This document shows, one piece after another, positions 41,524-50,572 of a stretch of DNA of 64,000 nucleotides. This DNA comes from Bordetella hinzii LMG 13501 (GTDB lineage: Bacteria; Pseudomonadota; Gammaproteobacteria; Burkholderiales; Burkholderiaceae_B): contig NZ_LRUJ01000016.1 of the NCBI RefSeq assembly GCF_001548475.1, positions 1-64,000 on the forward strand, in the 5' to 3' direction. Made by a program: the position numbers and the translations under genes. Position 1 is the first letter of the stretch, and each line of letters starts with the position of its first letter. The notes under the pieces were generated by a model. The model searched no databases, was not told the DNA's origin, and was given only the letters and a program-made list of their open reading frames with translations.

Positions 41524-42987
41524 CTAGCCGTCGCGCGGCGGCGTGCTCCACCCGCCCCCCAGCGCCTTGTACAGGCCGATGAGGTTGTTCAGGCGCGCCA
41601 GGCGCGTGGCGACCAGGCTGCGCTGCGTGGCGTACAGGTCGCGATGCGCCTCCAGCACGGCAAGGTAGTCATCCTGGCCCAGCTCGAAGCGCATGGCCGC
41701 CAGCGCGCGGGCATCGCGGCTGGCGGCCACGGACAGCCGTTCGGCACGGACCTGCTCATCGAGGGTGCGCTTGCCGGCCAGCCCATCGGCCACGTCCCGG
41801 AAGGCCGCCTGCACGGCCTGCTCATAACGGGCGATCTCGATGCGCTTCTGCACGTGCGCGGCGTCCAGGGCCGCCCGCAAGGCGCCGCCTTGAAACACCG
41901 GCAAAGACATCCTCGGGGCAAAGCGCCAAGCTCCCGAGCCGGCCTCGAACAACTCCCCCAGCGAGGCGCTGGCCGTCCCCGCCGATGCCGTCAGGTGGAT
42001 GGCGGGAAAAAAAGCCGCGCGCGCCGCGCCGATATGGGCATTGGCGCCGCGCAGCACCTGCTCGGCGGCCCGGATGTCGGGACGCCGGGCCAGCAAGTCC
42101 GAAGGCAGGCCGCCCGGAAGATCGCCGGGGATGACGTCATCGGACAGAACGGCCGCCGCGTCCAGGCGCCGCGACTGCTCCGGCGTCAGGGCCTGGCCCA
42201 GCAGCAGCACCAGCGCATTGCGCCGCCTGGCCGCCTGCCGCAGAGATGCCGCCCGGCTGGCCTCGGCATCGCGCAAGGCGGTCTCCGCCAGGCGCAGGTC
42301 CAAGCGGGTGGCGTGCCCCGCGCCCAGCAGGTGGCCCGTCAGCTCATAGGAACGCCGCTGCGCCTCCAGGGTGGCGTCGGCCAGGCCCAGGAGTTCCTGG
42401 TCCGCGCGCAGGGCCAGATAAACCGTGGCCACTTCCGACACCAGGCTCATCTGTGCGGCATGGCGGGTTTCCGCCAAGGCCAGATACGCGGCCAGCGCTT
42501 GATCGTTGAGGCTGCGGATACGCCCCCATAGATCCAGCTCCCAGGTGGCCGCGGCGCCGCCTACCTCATAACGCCGCTCGATGCCGGCCTCCCGGGCCGC
42601 GCGCAGATCGGCCGGCAGGCGTTCGACGGACGCCTGGCCGGCAAGCGCCAGGCTCGGGGCCAGCTCGGCGCGCTGGATGCGGTAGAGCGCCTGCGCCGCC
42701 TCCACCTTGAGCGCGGCCTGGCGCAGATCCCGGTTGTTGTGCAAGGCAACCTCGATCAATTGCCTCAAGAGCGGATCACGGAAAAAATCCCGCCAGCCGA
42801 TGTCGGCGGCCGCCGGCGAAGCGTCGGATGCCGCCGGCCCATAGGCCTCGCCCGTGGGATAGGCCGCCGCCACGGGGCTGGCGGGACGTTCATACCGGGG
42901 CGCCAGGCTGCAGCCGCCCAGCGCGGCGGCCAGCGCCAGCGCCGTCAGCAGTCCAGGCGGGCGGACATGCGCAAGAGCAAATCTCAT
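41524..42987 (-). CDS. RND efflux outer-membrane lipoprotein (OprM/NodT family)
   Basis: This 487-residue outer-membrane factor has a lipoprotein signal with lipobox LGGC (Cys26), followed by SLAPRYERPASPVAAAYP, typical of the family. Two homologous OEP repeats follow: WRDFFRDPLLRQLIEVALHNNRDLR opens the first (near residue 65), and SDLLARRPDIRAAEQVLRGAN opens the second (near 290). Long helices with heptads form the periplasmic tunnel. I chose the ATG at 42987, one base after the pump stop codon. It is the last gene of the adaptor-pump-channel operon. It is convergent with the catabolic operon, whose end is 36 bases away. Confidence 0.92.
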   Translation of the reverse strand: MRFALAHVRPPGLLTALALAAALGGCSLAPRYERPASPVAAAYPTGEAYGPAASDASPAAADIGWRDFFRDPLLRQLIEVALHNNRDLRQAALKVEAAQALYRIQRAELAPSLALAGQASVERLPADLRAAREAGIERRYEVGGAAATWELDLWGRIRSLNDQALAAYLALAETRHAAQMSLVSEVATVYLALRADQELLGLADATLEAQRRSYELTGHLLGAGHATRLDLRLAETALRDAEASRAASLRQAARRRNALVLLLGQALTPEQSRRLDAAAVLSDDVIPGDLPGGLPSDLLARRPDIRAAEQVLRGANAHIGAARAAFFPAIHLTASAGTASASLGELFEAGSGAWRFAPRMSLPVFQGGALRAALDAAHVQKRIEIARYEQAVQAAFRDVADGLAGKRTLDEQVRAERLSVAASRDARALAAMRFELGQDDYLAVLEAHRDLYATQRSLVATRLARLNNLIGLYKALGGGWSTPPRDG

Positions 42988-42988
42988 A

Positions 42989-45900
42989 TCAATGTTTCTC
43001 CGAACCATACCTGGCAACCGCGGGCATGCGCGGCGGGCGGCCGGCGCGGCGCAGGGCAAGCCGGCGCACCAGCACATAGAACACCGGCGTCAGCAGCAGG
43101 CCGAAGAAGGTCACGCCCAGCATGCCGGCGAATACCGCGCCCCCCATGGCGCGGCGCATTTCCGCGCCGGCCCCGGTGGCCAGCACCAGCGGCACCACGC
43201 CGGCGATGAAGGCCAGCGAGGTCATCAGGATGGGGCGCAGGCGCAGCCGCGCCGCTTCCAGCACGGCGCTCAGCGGGTCGGCCCCCGCGTCTTCCCTGGC
43301 CCGCGCGAACTCGACGATCAGGATGGCGTTCTTGGCCGCCAGCCCCACCAGCACGACGAAGCCGATCTGGGTGAAGATATTGTTGTCCCCCCCGGCCAGC
43401 CATACGCCGGCGATCGCCGACAGCAAGGCCATGGGAGCGATCAGCAGCACCGCCAGCGGCAGCGACCAGCTGTTGTACTGGGCGGCCAGGATCAGGAAGG
43501 CCAGCACCACCGCCAACGGGAAGATGTACAGCGCCGAATTGCCGGCCTGCTTTTCCTGGTAGACCAGGTCCGTCCATTCAAACACCATGCCCTCGGGCAG
43601 CGTCTCGCCCACGATCTTCTCGATGGCCTCGATGGCCTGGCCCGACGAATAGCCCGCGGCGGGGCCGCCGCTGATATCGGCAGATGGAAAGCCGTTGTAA
43701 TGGATGATGCGGTCCGGCGCCGACCCGCGTGTCAGGGTGACGAACGCGCTGAGCGGAATCATCTCTCCGCGCGCATTGCGCACCTTGAGCGCGCCGATAT
43801 CCTCGGCCTGCATGCGAAATGGCGCATCGGCCTGCGCCATGACGCGATAGCTGCGGCCGAAGCGGTTGAAGTCATTGACATACAGCGAACCCAGGTTGAT
43901 CTGCAGCGTCTCGAACACATCGGTCAGCGACAAGCCCATGCGCTTGGCCTTGACCCGGTCAATGTCCACCTGCAGTTGCGGGGCATTGGTCTGGAAACTG
44001 GCCAGCATATTGGCCAGCTCCGGAGCCTGCGAGGCTTTCGCCATGATCCGCGCCTGCGCCTGGGCCAAGGCCTCGTACCCCAGGCCGGCGCGGTCTTCGA
44101 TCTGCAGCTTGAAACCTCCCATGGCGCCCAGGCCCGGCACCGGGGGCGGCGGGAAGATGCCCACGAAGCCATCCTGGATTACGCCGAACTTGCCCATCAG
44201 CTTGCCGGCGATGGCGTCGGCCGACAGCGAAGCATGCTGGCGCTCGTCGAAAGGCCGCAGCATGGCGAACATCAGCGCCGAGTTGGGCACGTTCACCGGG
44301 CCGTTGACCGACAGGCCCGGAAAGGCCACCACGCTCTCCACGCCGGGTTCGGCCAGCGCGATCGCCGACATCTGCTTGACCACGGCCTCGGTGCGGTCCA
44401 GCGACGCGCCGCTGGGCAATTGCGCGATACCCACCAGGAAATACTTGTCCTGCGCCGGCACGAAGCCATTGGGCACCTGGTGGAAACCGAGCCAGGTCAG
44501 GCCGACGAAACCGGCGTACAGCAGCAGCACGATGGCGCTGCCGCGCACGGCCCGGCGCACCGCTCCTTCGTAGGACGCCGCCGCCCTGTCGAAGCCGCGG
44601 TTGAAACGCCGGAAGAAGCCGCCGAAGACACCTGTGATCACCCGTGTCAGCCAATCGGCCTGCCCCGCCCCGTGGTGCGGCTTGAGCAGCATGGCCGCCA
44701 GCGCGGGCGAAAGCGTCAGCGAGTTGATGGCCGACAGAATGGTCGAAATCGCGATGGTCAGGGCAAACTGGCGATAGAACTCGCCCTGCAGGCCGGAGAG
44801 AAAGGCGGAAGGAATGAAGACCGCGGCCAGCACCGAGGTGATGGCCAGGATCGGCCCCGTCACTTCGTCCATGGCCTTGCGCGCGGCCTGCCCCGGCGGC
44901 TCGCCCAGCGCCAGATGCCGCTCCACGTTCTCGACCACCACGATGGCGTCATCCACCACGATGCCGATGGACAGCACCAGGCCGAACAGCGACAGCGTGT
45001 TCAGCGAGAAGCCGAACATATGCATCACCGCGAACGTCCCGACCAATGAGACCGGCACGGCCACCAGCGGAATGATGGACGCCCGCCAGGTCTGCAGGAA
45101 CAGCACGACCACGATGACGACCAGGGCGATGGCTTCCAGCAGCGTGATCGCCACGGATTGCAGCGACGCCCGGACAAAGACCGTGGGGTCATAGGCGATC
45201 CGGTATGAGACATCCTGCGGGAAGCCCTGGGCAAGCGCCTGCATCCTGGCGCGCACGGCATTGGAGACGTCGATGGCATTGGCCCCGGGGCTCTGGATGA
45301 TCTGCAGCGCGGGCGCCGCCTCGCCGTCAATCAGGCTGCGCAGGGTGTAGCCGTCGGCGCCCAGGTCCACGCGCGCGACATCGCGCAGGCGCGTCACCTG
45401 GCCGTCGGCGCCGGTTTTCAGGACGATGGCGCTGAACTGCTCCGTGCTGGCCAGGCGGCCCAGGGTATTGACCGTCACCTGGAATGCCGCGGATGCGTCG
45501 GGCTGCTGCCCGACCGAGCCCGCCGCGACCTGCACATTCTGCTCCCTCAAGGCGGCCACGACATCGCTGGCGGTCAGGCCGCGCGCGGCGACCTTGGCCG
45601 GATCGATCCACACGCGCATGGCGTACTCCCCCGCGCCCCAGACCAGCACATCCCCAACGCCGGGCAGGCGCGCCAGCTCATCACGCACCTGGCGGATCGC
45701 GAAATTGGACAAATACAGCGGGTCATAGCGCTTCTGGGGAGACACGATGTGCACGACCATCAACACATCCGGCGATGTTTTCTGCGTGACCACGCCGATA
45801 CGCTGAACCTCCTGCGGCAGACGCGGCAAGGCGCGCGACACCCGGTTCTGCACCTGGATCTGCGCCATATCGGGATCGGTTCCGTGCTTGAAGGCGATGG

Positions 45901-46177
45901 TGAGCACCATGCGGCCGTCGGTCGCCATCTGGGCGTTCATATACAGCATGCCCTCGACGCCATTGACCGCCTGCTCCAGCGGCGCGGCCACGGTGTCGGC
46001 GATCACTTCCGGGCTGGCTCCCGGGTAGCTGGCGGTGACTTGCACCGTGGGCGGCGTGACGGCGGGATATTCGCTCAGGGGCAATTGCCAGAACGCCATG
46101 GCGCCCGCCAGGAGGATCAACAGGGACAAGACAATGGCGAAGACCGGGCGGCCGATGAAGAAATGCGGGAACTTCAT
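42989..46177 (-). CDS. RND multidrug efflux pump, HAE1 family (MexF/AcrB-like)
   Basis: This 1062-residue inner-membrane proton/drug antiporter has the size and order of HAE1 pumps: a first helix in FPHFFIGRPVFAIVLSLLILL, a large periplasmic porter loop, helices 2-7 from about residue 340, a second loop and helices 8-12. The proton-relay aspartates are in GIVVDDAIVVVENVERH. GFMPAQDK-type sequence (NGFVPAQDKYFLVG) opens the second porter loop, as in MexF/AcrB. It overlaps the adaptor stop by 4 bases. The order adaptor, pump, channel is that of mexEF-oprN and bpeEF-oprC operons. Substrates cannot be predicted beyond hydrophobic drugs and solvents. Confidence 0.94.
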   Translation of the reverse strand: MKFPHFFIGRPVFAIVLSLLILLAGAMAFWQLPLSEYPAVTPPTVQVTASYPGASPEVIADTVAAPLEQAVNGVEGMLYMNAQMATDGRMVLTIAFKHGTDPDMAQIQVQNRVSRALPRLPQEVQRIGVVTQKTSPDVLMVVHIVSPQKRYDPLYLSNFAIRQVRDELARLPGVGDVLVWGAGEYAMRVWIDPAKVAARGLTASDVVAALREQNVQVAAGSVGQQPDASAAFQVTVNTLGRLASTEQFSAIVLKTGADGQVTRLRDVARVDLGADGYTLRSLIDGEAAPALQIIQSPGANAIDVSNAVRARMQALAQGFPQDVSYRIAYDPTVFVRASLQSVAITLLEAIALVVIVVVLFLQTWRASIIPLVAVPVSLVGTFAVMHMFGFSLNTLSLFGLVLSIGIVVDDAIVVVENVERHLALGEPPGQAARKAMDEVTGPILAITSVLAAVFIPSAFLSGLQGEFYRQFALTIAISTILSAINSLTLSPALAAMLLKPHHGAGQADWLTRVITGVFGGFFRRFNRGFDRAAASYEGAVRRAVRGSAIVLLLYAGFVGLTWLGFHQVPNGFVPAQDKYFLVGIAQLPSGASLDRTEAVVKQMSAIALAEPGVESVVAFPGLSVNGPVNVPNSALMFAMLRPFDERQHASLSADAIAGKLMGKFGVIQDGFVGIFPPPPVPGLGAMGGFKLQIEDRAGLGYEALAQAQARIMAKASQAPELANMLASFQTNAPQLQVDIDRVKAKRMGLSLTDVFETLQINLGSLYVNDFNRFGRSYRVMAQADAPFRMQAEDIGALKVRNARGEMIPLSAFVTLTRGSAPDRIIHYNGFPSADISGGPAAGYSSGQAIEAIEKIVGETLPEGMVFEWTDLVYQEKQAGNSALYIFPLAVVLAFLILAAQYNSWSLPLAVLLIAPMALLSAIAGVWLAGGDNNIFTQIGFVVLVGLAAKNAILIVEFARAREDAGADPLSAVLEAARLRLRPILMTSLAFIAGVVPLVLATGAGAEMRRAMGGAVFAGMLGVTFFGLLLTPVFYVLVRRLALRRAGRPPRMPAVARYGSEKH

Positions 46178-47361
46178 CGGACTTCCCCCGCGGCCGGCTC
46201 GGCCTGTCCCATCGCCACCATGCGCGGCGTGATGGCCATGCCGGGCCGCACCAGGCCCTTGAGTATGATTTTCTCGCCCGCCTGGAGCCCCTCCGAGATC
46301 ACGCGCAGCCCCTGCGCCATCGGCCCCAACTGCACGGGGCGATACTGGGCCCGCTGATCCTGGTCCACCACCAGCACATAGTTCTTGCCCTGGTCCGTGC
46401 CCACGGCCTGGTCATCGACCAACACGGTCGGGCGCGGATCACCGGTCACCAGCCGGGCGCGCGCGAACAGGCCGGGCGTCAGTTGGCCATCGGCATTGGG
46501 CAGCACCGCCCGCGCGCGGATAGTGCCCGTGCCGCGATCGACTTGGTTGCCCACGAAGTCCAGCACCCCTCCATAGGGCAGATCCGGATCGGTGGCCAGG
46601 CCGACGTCGACCTTCAGGGCGGCCTGCCCCCCGGCGGGATCGGGCCGGCCATGCCTGATGGCCTTCAGGTAGGTCGCCTCATCGATATCGAAATAGACGT
46701 GCATGGGATCGACCGACACAATCGTGGTCAGCAGCGTGGCGGCGCCCGACACCCCGCCATGGACCAGATTGCCTTCGGTGACTCTCACCCGGTCCACACG
46801 CCCCGAAATCGGCGCCACGACGCGCGTATACGCCAAGTCAAGGCGCGCGCCCGCCACGGCGGCCCTGGCCGCCTGCACCTGGGCCAGCCTGGCGCTGCGC
46901 GCCGATAGCGCATCCTCATGGAGTTTGCGCGAAACCGCGCCGGTATCCACCAGCCGCTCCGTGCGCGCGGCGTCGGCCTGGGCCTGCCGCGCCAGGACTT
47001 CGGCCTGGCGCAATTGCGCCAGGGCGTTATCCAGCGCGACCTGGAAAGGGCGCGGGTCTATCTGGAACAGCACCTGGCCCTGGCGCACCATCCCGCCCTC
47101 GGGAACCTGCACCGTCTCAAGCGCGCCGCCGACGCGCGACCGCAGCTCGACCGTCCCGGGCGCCGCCAGGAACCCCGTGAACTCGGCCGATGGCGCAAGG
47201 ACGCGCGTAATCACCTCGGCCACCGGCACCTGCGGCGCGCCGCCTGCCGGCGCCTGCTGCGCCGCCGTTTCGCCCCCCGAGACCTCGCGCCCGGCAAGCG
47301 CCAAGCCCCCGGCCACCGCGATGACGCCCGCCATCAAGGCGATCTTCAATTTTCCACGCAT
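46174..47361 (-). CDS. RND efflux periplasmic adaptor (membrane fusion protein)
   Basis: This 395-residue adaptor has an N-terminal signal/anchor (MRGKLKIALMAGVIAVAGGLAL) without a lipobox Cys, so it is anchored by the uncleaved helix or is secreted. The biotinyl-lipoyl motif TVELRSRVGGALETVQVPEGG and its partner AYTRVVAPISGRVDRVRVTEG flank an alpha-hairpin (about 95-160). Beta-barrel and membrane-proximal domains follow. I chose the ATG at 47361, with AGGGG upstream. It is the first gene of the efflux operon, behind a MerR-like promoter at 47424-47454. Confidence 0.92.
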   Translation of the reverse strand: MRGKLKIALMAGVIAVAGGLALAGREVSGGETAAQQAPAGGAPQVPVAEVITRVLAPSAEFTGFLAAPGTVELRSRVGGALETVQVPEGGMVRQGQVLFQIDPRPFQVALDNALAQLRQAEVLARQAQADAARTERLVDTGAVSRKLHEDALSARSARLAQVQAARAAVAGARLDLAYTRVVAPISGRVDRVRVTEGNLVHGGVSGAATLLTTIVSVDPMHVYFDIDEATYLKAIRHGRPDPAGGQAALKVDVGLATDPDLPYGGVLDFVGNQVDRGTGTIRARAVLPNADGQLTPGLFARARLVTGDPRPTVLVDDQAVGTDQGKNYVLVVDQDQRAQYRPVQLGPMAQGLRVISEGLQAGEKIILKGLVRPGMAITPRMVAMGQAEPAAGEVR

Positions 47362-47423
47362 GGATATGCCCCTATCTGTGCCGCTCCGGAAGGACGGAAG
47401 CGGCGCTGCATCAATTCCATGCA

Positions 47424-47454
47424 AGGCTAGGCATTACAACGACGGCAAGGTCAA
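47424..47454 (-). promoter_or_regulatory. MerR-style promoter with a 19-base spacer for the efflux operon
   Basis: On the minus strand TTGACC (47454-47449) is followed by a 19-base spacer and TAGCCT (47429-47424). The overlong spacer and the left half-site ACCTTGCC resemble promoters activated by metal- or drug-sensing MerR regulators; the right half-site is degenerate. The predicted transcript start is about 55 bases before the adaptor gene. No merR gene is in this window. Confidence 0.35.
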
Positions 47455-47580
47455 TACCCGGCGCGGAGTCTCTCCACGCCGGGGCACGGTGTGTCGGGGA
47501 TCATTGCCGGGCTGGCCCGGTGTCCGTCCCGGATGCGCGGCCGGGCCGGACGGTCCGGCACAGGGGCCGCGGCGCAGGCC

Positions 47581-48366
47581 TCAGAACTTCGGCGCCCGCT
47601 TCTCGATGAAGGCTGTCACCGCCTCGCGGTGCTCGGCCGTCTTGTGCGCCAGCGCCTGGTAGCTGGCCGACAGCTCCAGCAAGGACGCCAGGCTGGCCTG
47701 CTGGCCTTCGCGCAGGAGACGCTTGGTCATGCGCATGACCGGCCCGGGATTGGCGGCGATCTTCGCGGCCAGCGTCCTGGCGGTCGGCATGAGCGCCTCG
47801 GCCGGCACGGCGCGGCTGATCAGCCCGCAGGCCAGCGCATCGGCCGCGTCGATGGCTTCGCCGGTGAAGGCCATCTCGCAGGCGCGCGCCATGCCCACCG
47901 CGCGCGGCAACAGCCAGGCGCCGCCGTCGCCGGGCACGATGCCCACGCGCACGAAGCTCTCGGCGAATGTCGCGGTATCGGCGGCGATCCGGATATCGCA
48001 CATGCACGCCAAGTCCAGGCCGGCGCCGATGGCCGGCCCGTTGATGGCGGCGATGACCGGCACATCCAGCGCGTGCAGCGCCAGCGGGATGCGCTGGATA
48101 CCCTGGCGGTACTCTTCGCAAATGCTTTCCGGCGTCACCGCCTCATCGAAAAAGCGCCGCATGTCCTTCACGTTGCCGCCGGAGCTGAAGATCGGGCCCG
48201 CCGCGGTGATGATGAGCACCTTGACCCCGGCATCGCGGCGGATGTCGGCGCACAGCGCCACGAACTCGTCGACGGCGGTGTTTCCCGTCAGCGCATTGCG
48301 CGTTTCCGGCTGGTTCATCGTCGCGGTAACGATGCCGCCTTCGCGTTCGATTTGCAGAAATGCCAT
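47581..48366 (-). CDS. Crotonase-family enoyl-CoA hydratase/isomerase with altered active site
   Basis: This 261-residue crotonase-fold protein has PIFSSGGNVKDM (58-69) and AINGPAIGAGLDLACMCD (107-124), forming the oxyanion hole. The two hydratase glutamates are changed: Asp118 stands where Glu is expected after the glycines, and the PExxxG block reads ESFVRVGIVPGD (136-147). A simple hydratase function is therefore doubtful; an isomerase or other crotonase reaction is possible. I chose the ATG at 48366, which has AGGAG 7 bases upstream. It is the last gene of the LysR-flanked leftward operon. Confidence 0.82.
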   Translation of the reverse strand: MAFLQIEREGGIVTATMNQPETRNALTGNTAVDEFVALCADIRRDAGVKVLIITAAGPIFSSGGNVKDMRRFFDEAVTPESICEEYRQGIQRIPLALHALDVPVIAAINGPAIGAGLDLACMCDIRIAADTATFAESFVRVGIVPGDGGAWLLPRAVGMARACEMAFTGEAIDAADALACGLISRAVPAEALMPTARTLAAKIAANPGPVMRMTKRLLREGQQASLASLLELSASYQALAHKTAEHREAVTAFIEKRAPKF

Positions 48367-48391
48367 GATTGGGTTCTCCTTGCCGTCCCGC

Positions 48392-49399
48392 TCAGGCCGG
48401 GACATCGGTGATACGGCGCACCAGATCGAGCGTCAGCCCCTCATGCGCGAGCAGGGCCTGGCCGGCGGCCTCCTGCCAATAGGCTTCGCTGCCGGCCGTC
48501 TGGCGCCAGGCGTGCAGGCGGCGCGTGTAGAGCTGCAGGTCGTACTCCTCGGTAAAGCCGATGGCGCCGTGGATCGCATGCGCCAGCTCGGCCACCGCCA
48601 GGGCCGCCTCGCTGCAGCGCGCCTTGGCCGTGGCCACCCGCAAGCGGTCCGGCAGCGCGCCGTCGCCGCTGCAGCCCAGCTGCGCCGCCATCCGGGCCGC
48701 GCAGACATGCTCGCTCATGACCGCCAATTGATGCTGGATGGCCTGGAACTTGCCGATAGGCCGGCCGAACTGCTGGCGCTCGTTGGCGTACTGCAAGGTG
48801 CGCTCCAGCACCCAGCCCAGGGCGCCGGCCATCTGCGCCGCGGCCACGGCCGCCTGCAGGGTCCAGACGTCAAGACTGCCGTCGGCGGCGCCTGCGATGG
48901 CGACCGCCGGCCCGGCCTGTGCCGCCGCCCAGCTCATCGCCGCATCCAGCGGCAGGGCCTGGGCCTGGCAATCCGCGTCGGCCACCGCGAGCAGGCGCCA
49001 CTCGCCCTCGGCCTGGCTCAGGACATGCGACGCCGTCCGGCCGCCGCGCACCAGGGCGCAATGCCAGGCGCCATCGGGCCCGCGCCGCCCCCGGGCCAGG
49101 GCGATGGCGCCGGCCGGCCGCTGCGGCAGCAAGGCCCGCGCCACCATGGTCTCGCCCAGCAGCAGGGGCAAGGCGTGCGCCCCGCACTGCTCCAGCACCC
49201 CGTACACCTGCCCCAGCCCCAGGCCCGAGCCGCCCGCGTCCTCGCTGACCAGGGCATCGGCCAGCCCGGCGGCCTCCAGCTGGGCCCACAGCCGGCCGGC
49301 GGCCGGGCCGCCCGCTTCGATGTCGCGCACCGCCTGCGGCGTGCAATGGTCCGCCAGCACGCCGCGCGCGGCCTCGGCATACAGATCGTTGTCATTCAT
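48392..49399 (-). CDS. Small acyl-CoA dehydrogenase-like subunit
   Basis: This 335-residue acyl-CoA dehydrogenase-fold protein is shorter than usual (about 380-400). The N-terminal helical domain and middle domain are reduced, and the FAD-contacting SEPxxGS sequence is not visible. The C-terminal part keeps RTLQYANERQQFGRPIGKFQAIQHQLAVM and IHGAIGFTEEYDLQLYTRRLHAW. Such short partners form heteromeric dehydrogenases with a full-length one, as described for FadE pairs of steroid pathways. The full-length subunit is encoded 9 bases upstream, which supports a mixed complex; that arrangement is inferred. Confidence 0.83.
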   Translation of the reverse strand: MNDNDLYAEAARGVLADHCTPQAVRDIEAGGPAAGRLWAQLEAAGLADALVSEDAGGSGLGLGQVYGVLEQCGAHALPLLLGETMVARALLPQRPAGAIALARGRRGPDGAWHCALVRGGRTASHVLSQAEGEWRLLAVADADCQAQALPLDAAMSWAAAQAGPAVAIAGAADGSLDVWTLQAAVAAAQMAGALGWVLERTLQYANERQQFGRPIGKFQAIQHQLAVMSEHVCAARMAAQLGCSGDGALPDRLRVATAKARCSEAALAVAELAHAIHGAIGFTEEYDLQLYTRRLHAWRQTAGSEAYWQEAAGQALLAHEGLTLDLVRRITDVPA

Positions 49400-49408
49400 G
49401 CTCTTACC

Positions 49409-50572
49409 TCACCGCAGGCCAAGGCCGCGCGCGATCATGCCGCGCAGGATGTCGCGGGTGCCGCCGCGCAGGGAAAACGAAGGCGATGCCTCGGTCACGT
49501 ACTTCAGCGTCATCAACAGCTCCACCGGGATATCCTCGGCCGGGCGCGAAAACAGATCCTGCGCGATCTCGGCGGGGATGGCCTGCTCCAGCGTGGTGCC
49601 CAGTTCCTTGACCAGCGCCGCCTCGATGATAGGGCTTGCCCCGCGCGTGAGCTTCTCCTGCACGGACACCGACATGGCGCGCAACGGCGCGAGCTGGGTC
49701 AGCACCTTGCCGGCCAACCGCGCGGCCGAGGGCGTGCGATGGGCCGGCAGCCGCGCATACCGCAGCCACTGGTCGAACAGCACGATGCTGGAGAACAGGC
49801 GCTCGGGCCCGCTGCGCTCGAAGGCCAGCTCCGCCGTGACCTGCTCCCATCCCTGGCCCTCGCGGCCTATCAGGGCATCTTCGGCCAATTGCACATTGTC
49901 GAAAAACACCTCGCAAAAATGGCTGTCGCCCGACAGATCCTCGATCGGCCGCACCGTCACGCCGGGCAAGGACAGGTCGACGATGACCTGGGACAGGCCT
50001 TGGTGCCTGTCCTTCGGCTCGCCCGAGGTGCGCACCAGCGCGATCATGTACTGGCAGTGATGGGCGTTGGTGGTCCAGATCTTCTGCCCATTGAGCAGCC
50101 AGCCCCCCTCATTGGGCACGGCGCGGGTGCGCACGCTGGCGAGATCGGAACCGGCGTTCGGCTCGCTCATGCCGATGCAGAAGAAGGATTCGCCGCGGCA
50201 GATGCGCGGAATGTGAAAGCGTTTTTGCGCCTCCGTGCCGTACTTCAGGATGAGCGGCGCGCTCTGGCGGTCGGCGATCCAGTGCGATCCCACCGGCGCG
50301 CCGGCGTTCAGGTATTCCTCGACCAGCACATAGCGCGCGAAGGCGCTGCGCCCGCCCCCGCCGTATTCGGGCGGCAAGGTCAGCCCTATCCAGCCCTTGG
50401 CGCCGATGCGGCGGCTGAAGTCCGTGTCGTAGCCGCCCCACGAGCGGGCCCGCACATGGGCCGGCATCTCGCGCGTGGCCTGCTGCAGAAAGGCCCGCAC
50501 TTCGGCGCGCAGGGCCTCGTCCTCGGGCGGGATGCGCGTGGGCGCGAGCGAAAGCGTGCTAAGGGCCGTCAT
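49409..50572 (-). CDS. Acyl-CoA dehydrogenase
   Basis: This 387-residue FAD enzyme has N-terminal helices, then FCIGMSEPNAGSDLASVRTRA (FAD site) and GQKIWTTNAHHCQYMIALVRT. The C-terminal domain ends in SLRGGTRDILRGMIARGLGL, the RGGT..I block; the residue two before GGT, Leu, sits where many family members have the catalytic Glu region, so the base may lie elsewhere or in the partner subunit. The ATG at 50572 overlaps the CoA-transferase stop by ATGA. It belongs to an operon of Bug protein, CoA-transferase, two dehydrogenases and crotonase, a compact route for one acid. Confidence 0.87.
   Translation of the reverse strand: MTALSTLSLAPTRIPPEDEALRAEVRAFLQQATREMPAHVRARSWGGYDTDFSRRIGAKGWIGLTLPPEYGGGGRSAFARYVLVEEYLNAGAPVGSHWIADRQSAPLILKYGTEAQKRFHIPRICRGESFFCIGMSEPNAGSDLASVRTRAVPNEGGWLLNGQKIWTTNAHHCQYMIALVRTSGEPKDRHQGLSQVIVDLSLPGVTVRPIEDLSGDSHFCEVFFDNVQLAEDALIGREGQGWEQVTAELAFERSGPERLFSSIVLFDQWLRYARLPAHRTPSAARLAGKVLTQLAPLRAMSVSVQEKLTRGASPIIEAALVKELGTTLEQAIPAEIAQDLFSRPAEDIPVELLMTLKYVTEASPSFSLRGGTRDILRGMIARGLGLR

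Noticed and set aside
42992-45049. A 685-codon rightward open frame opposite the RND pump
   Set aside because: It is antisense to a gene with unmistakable RND motifs and has no recognisable domains.
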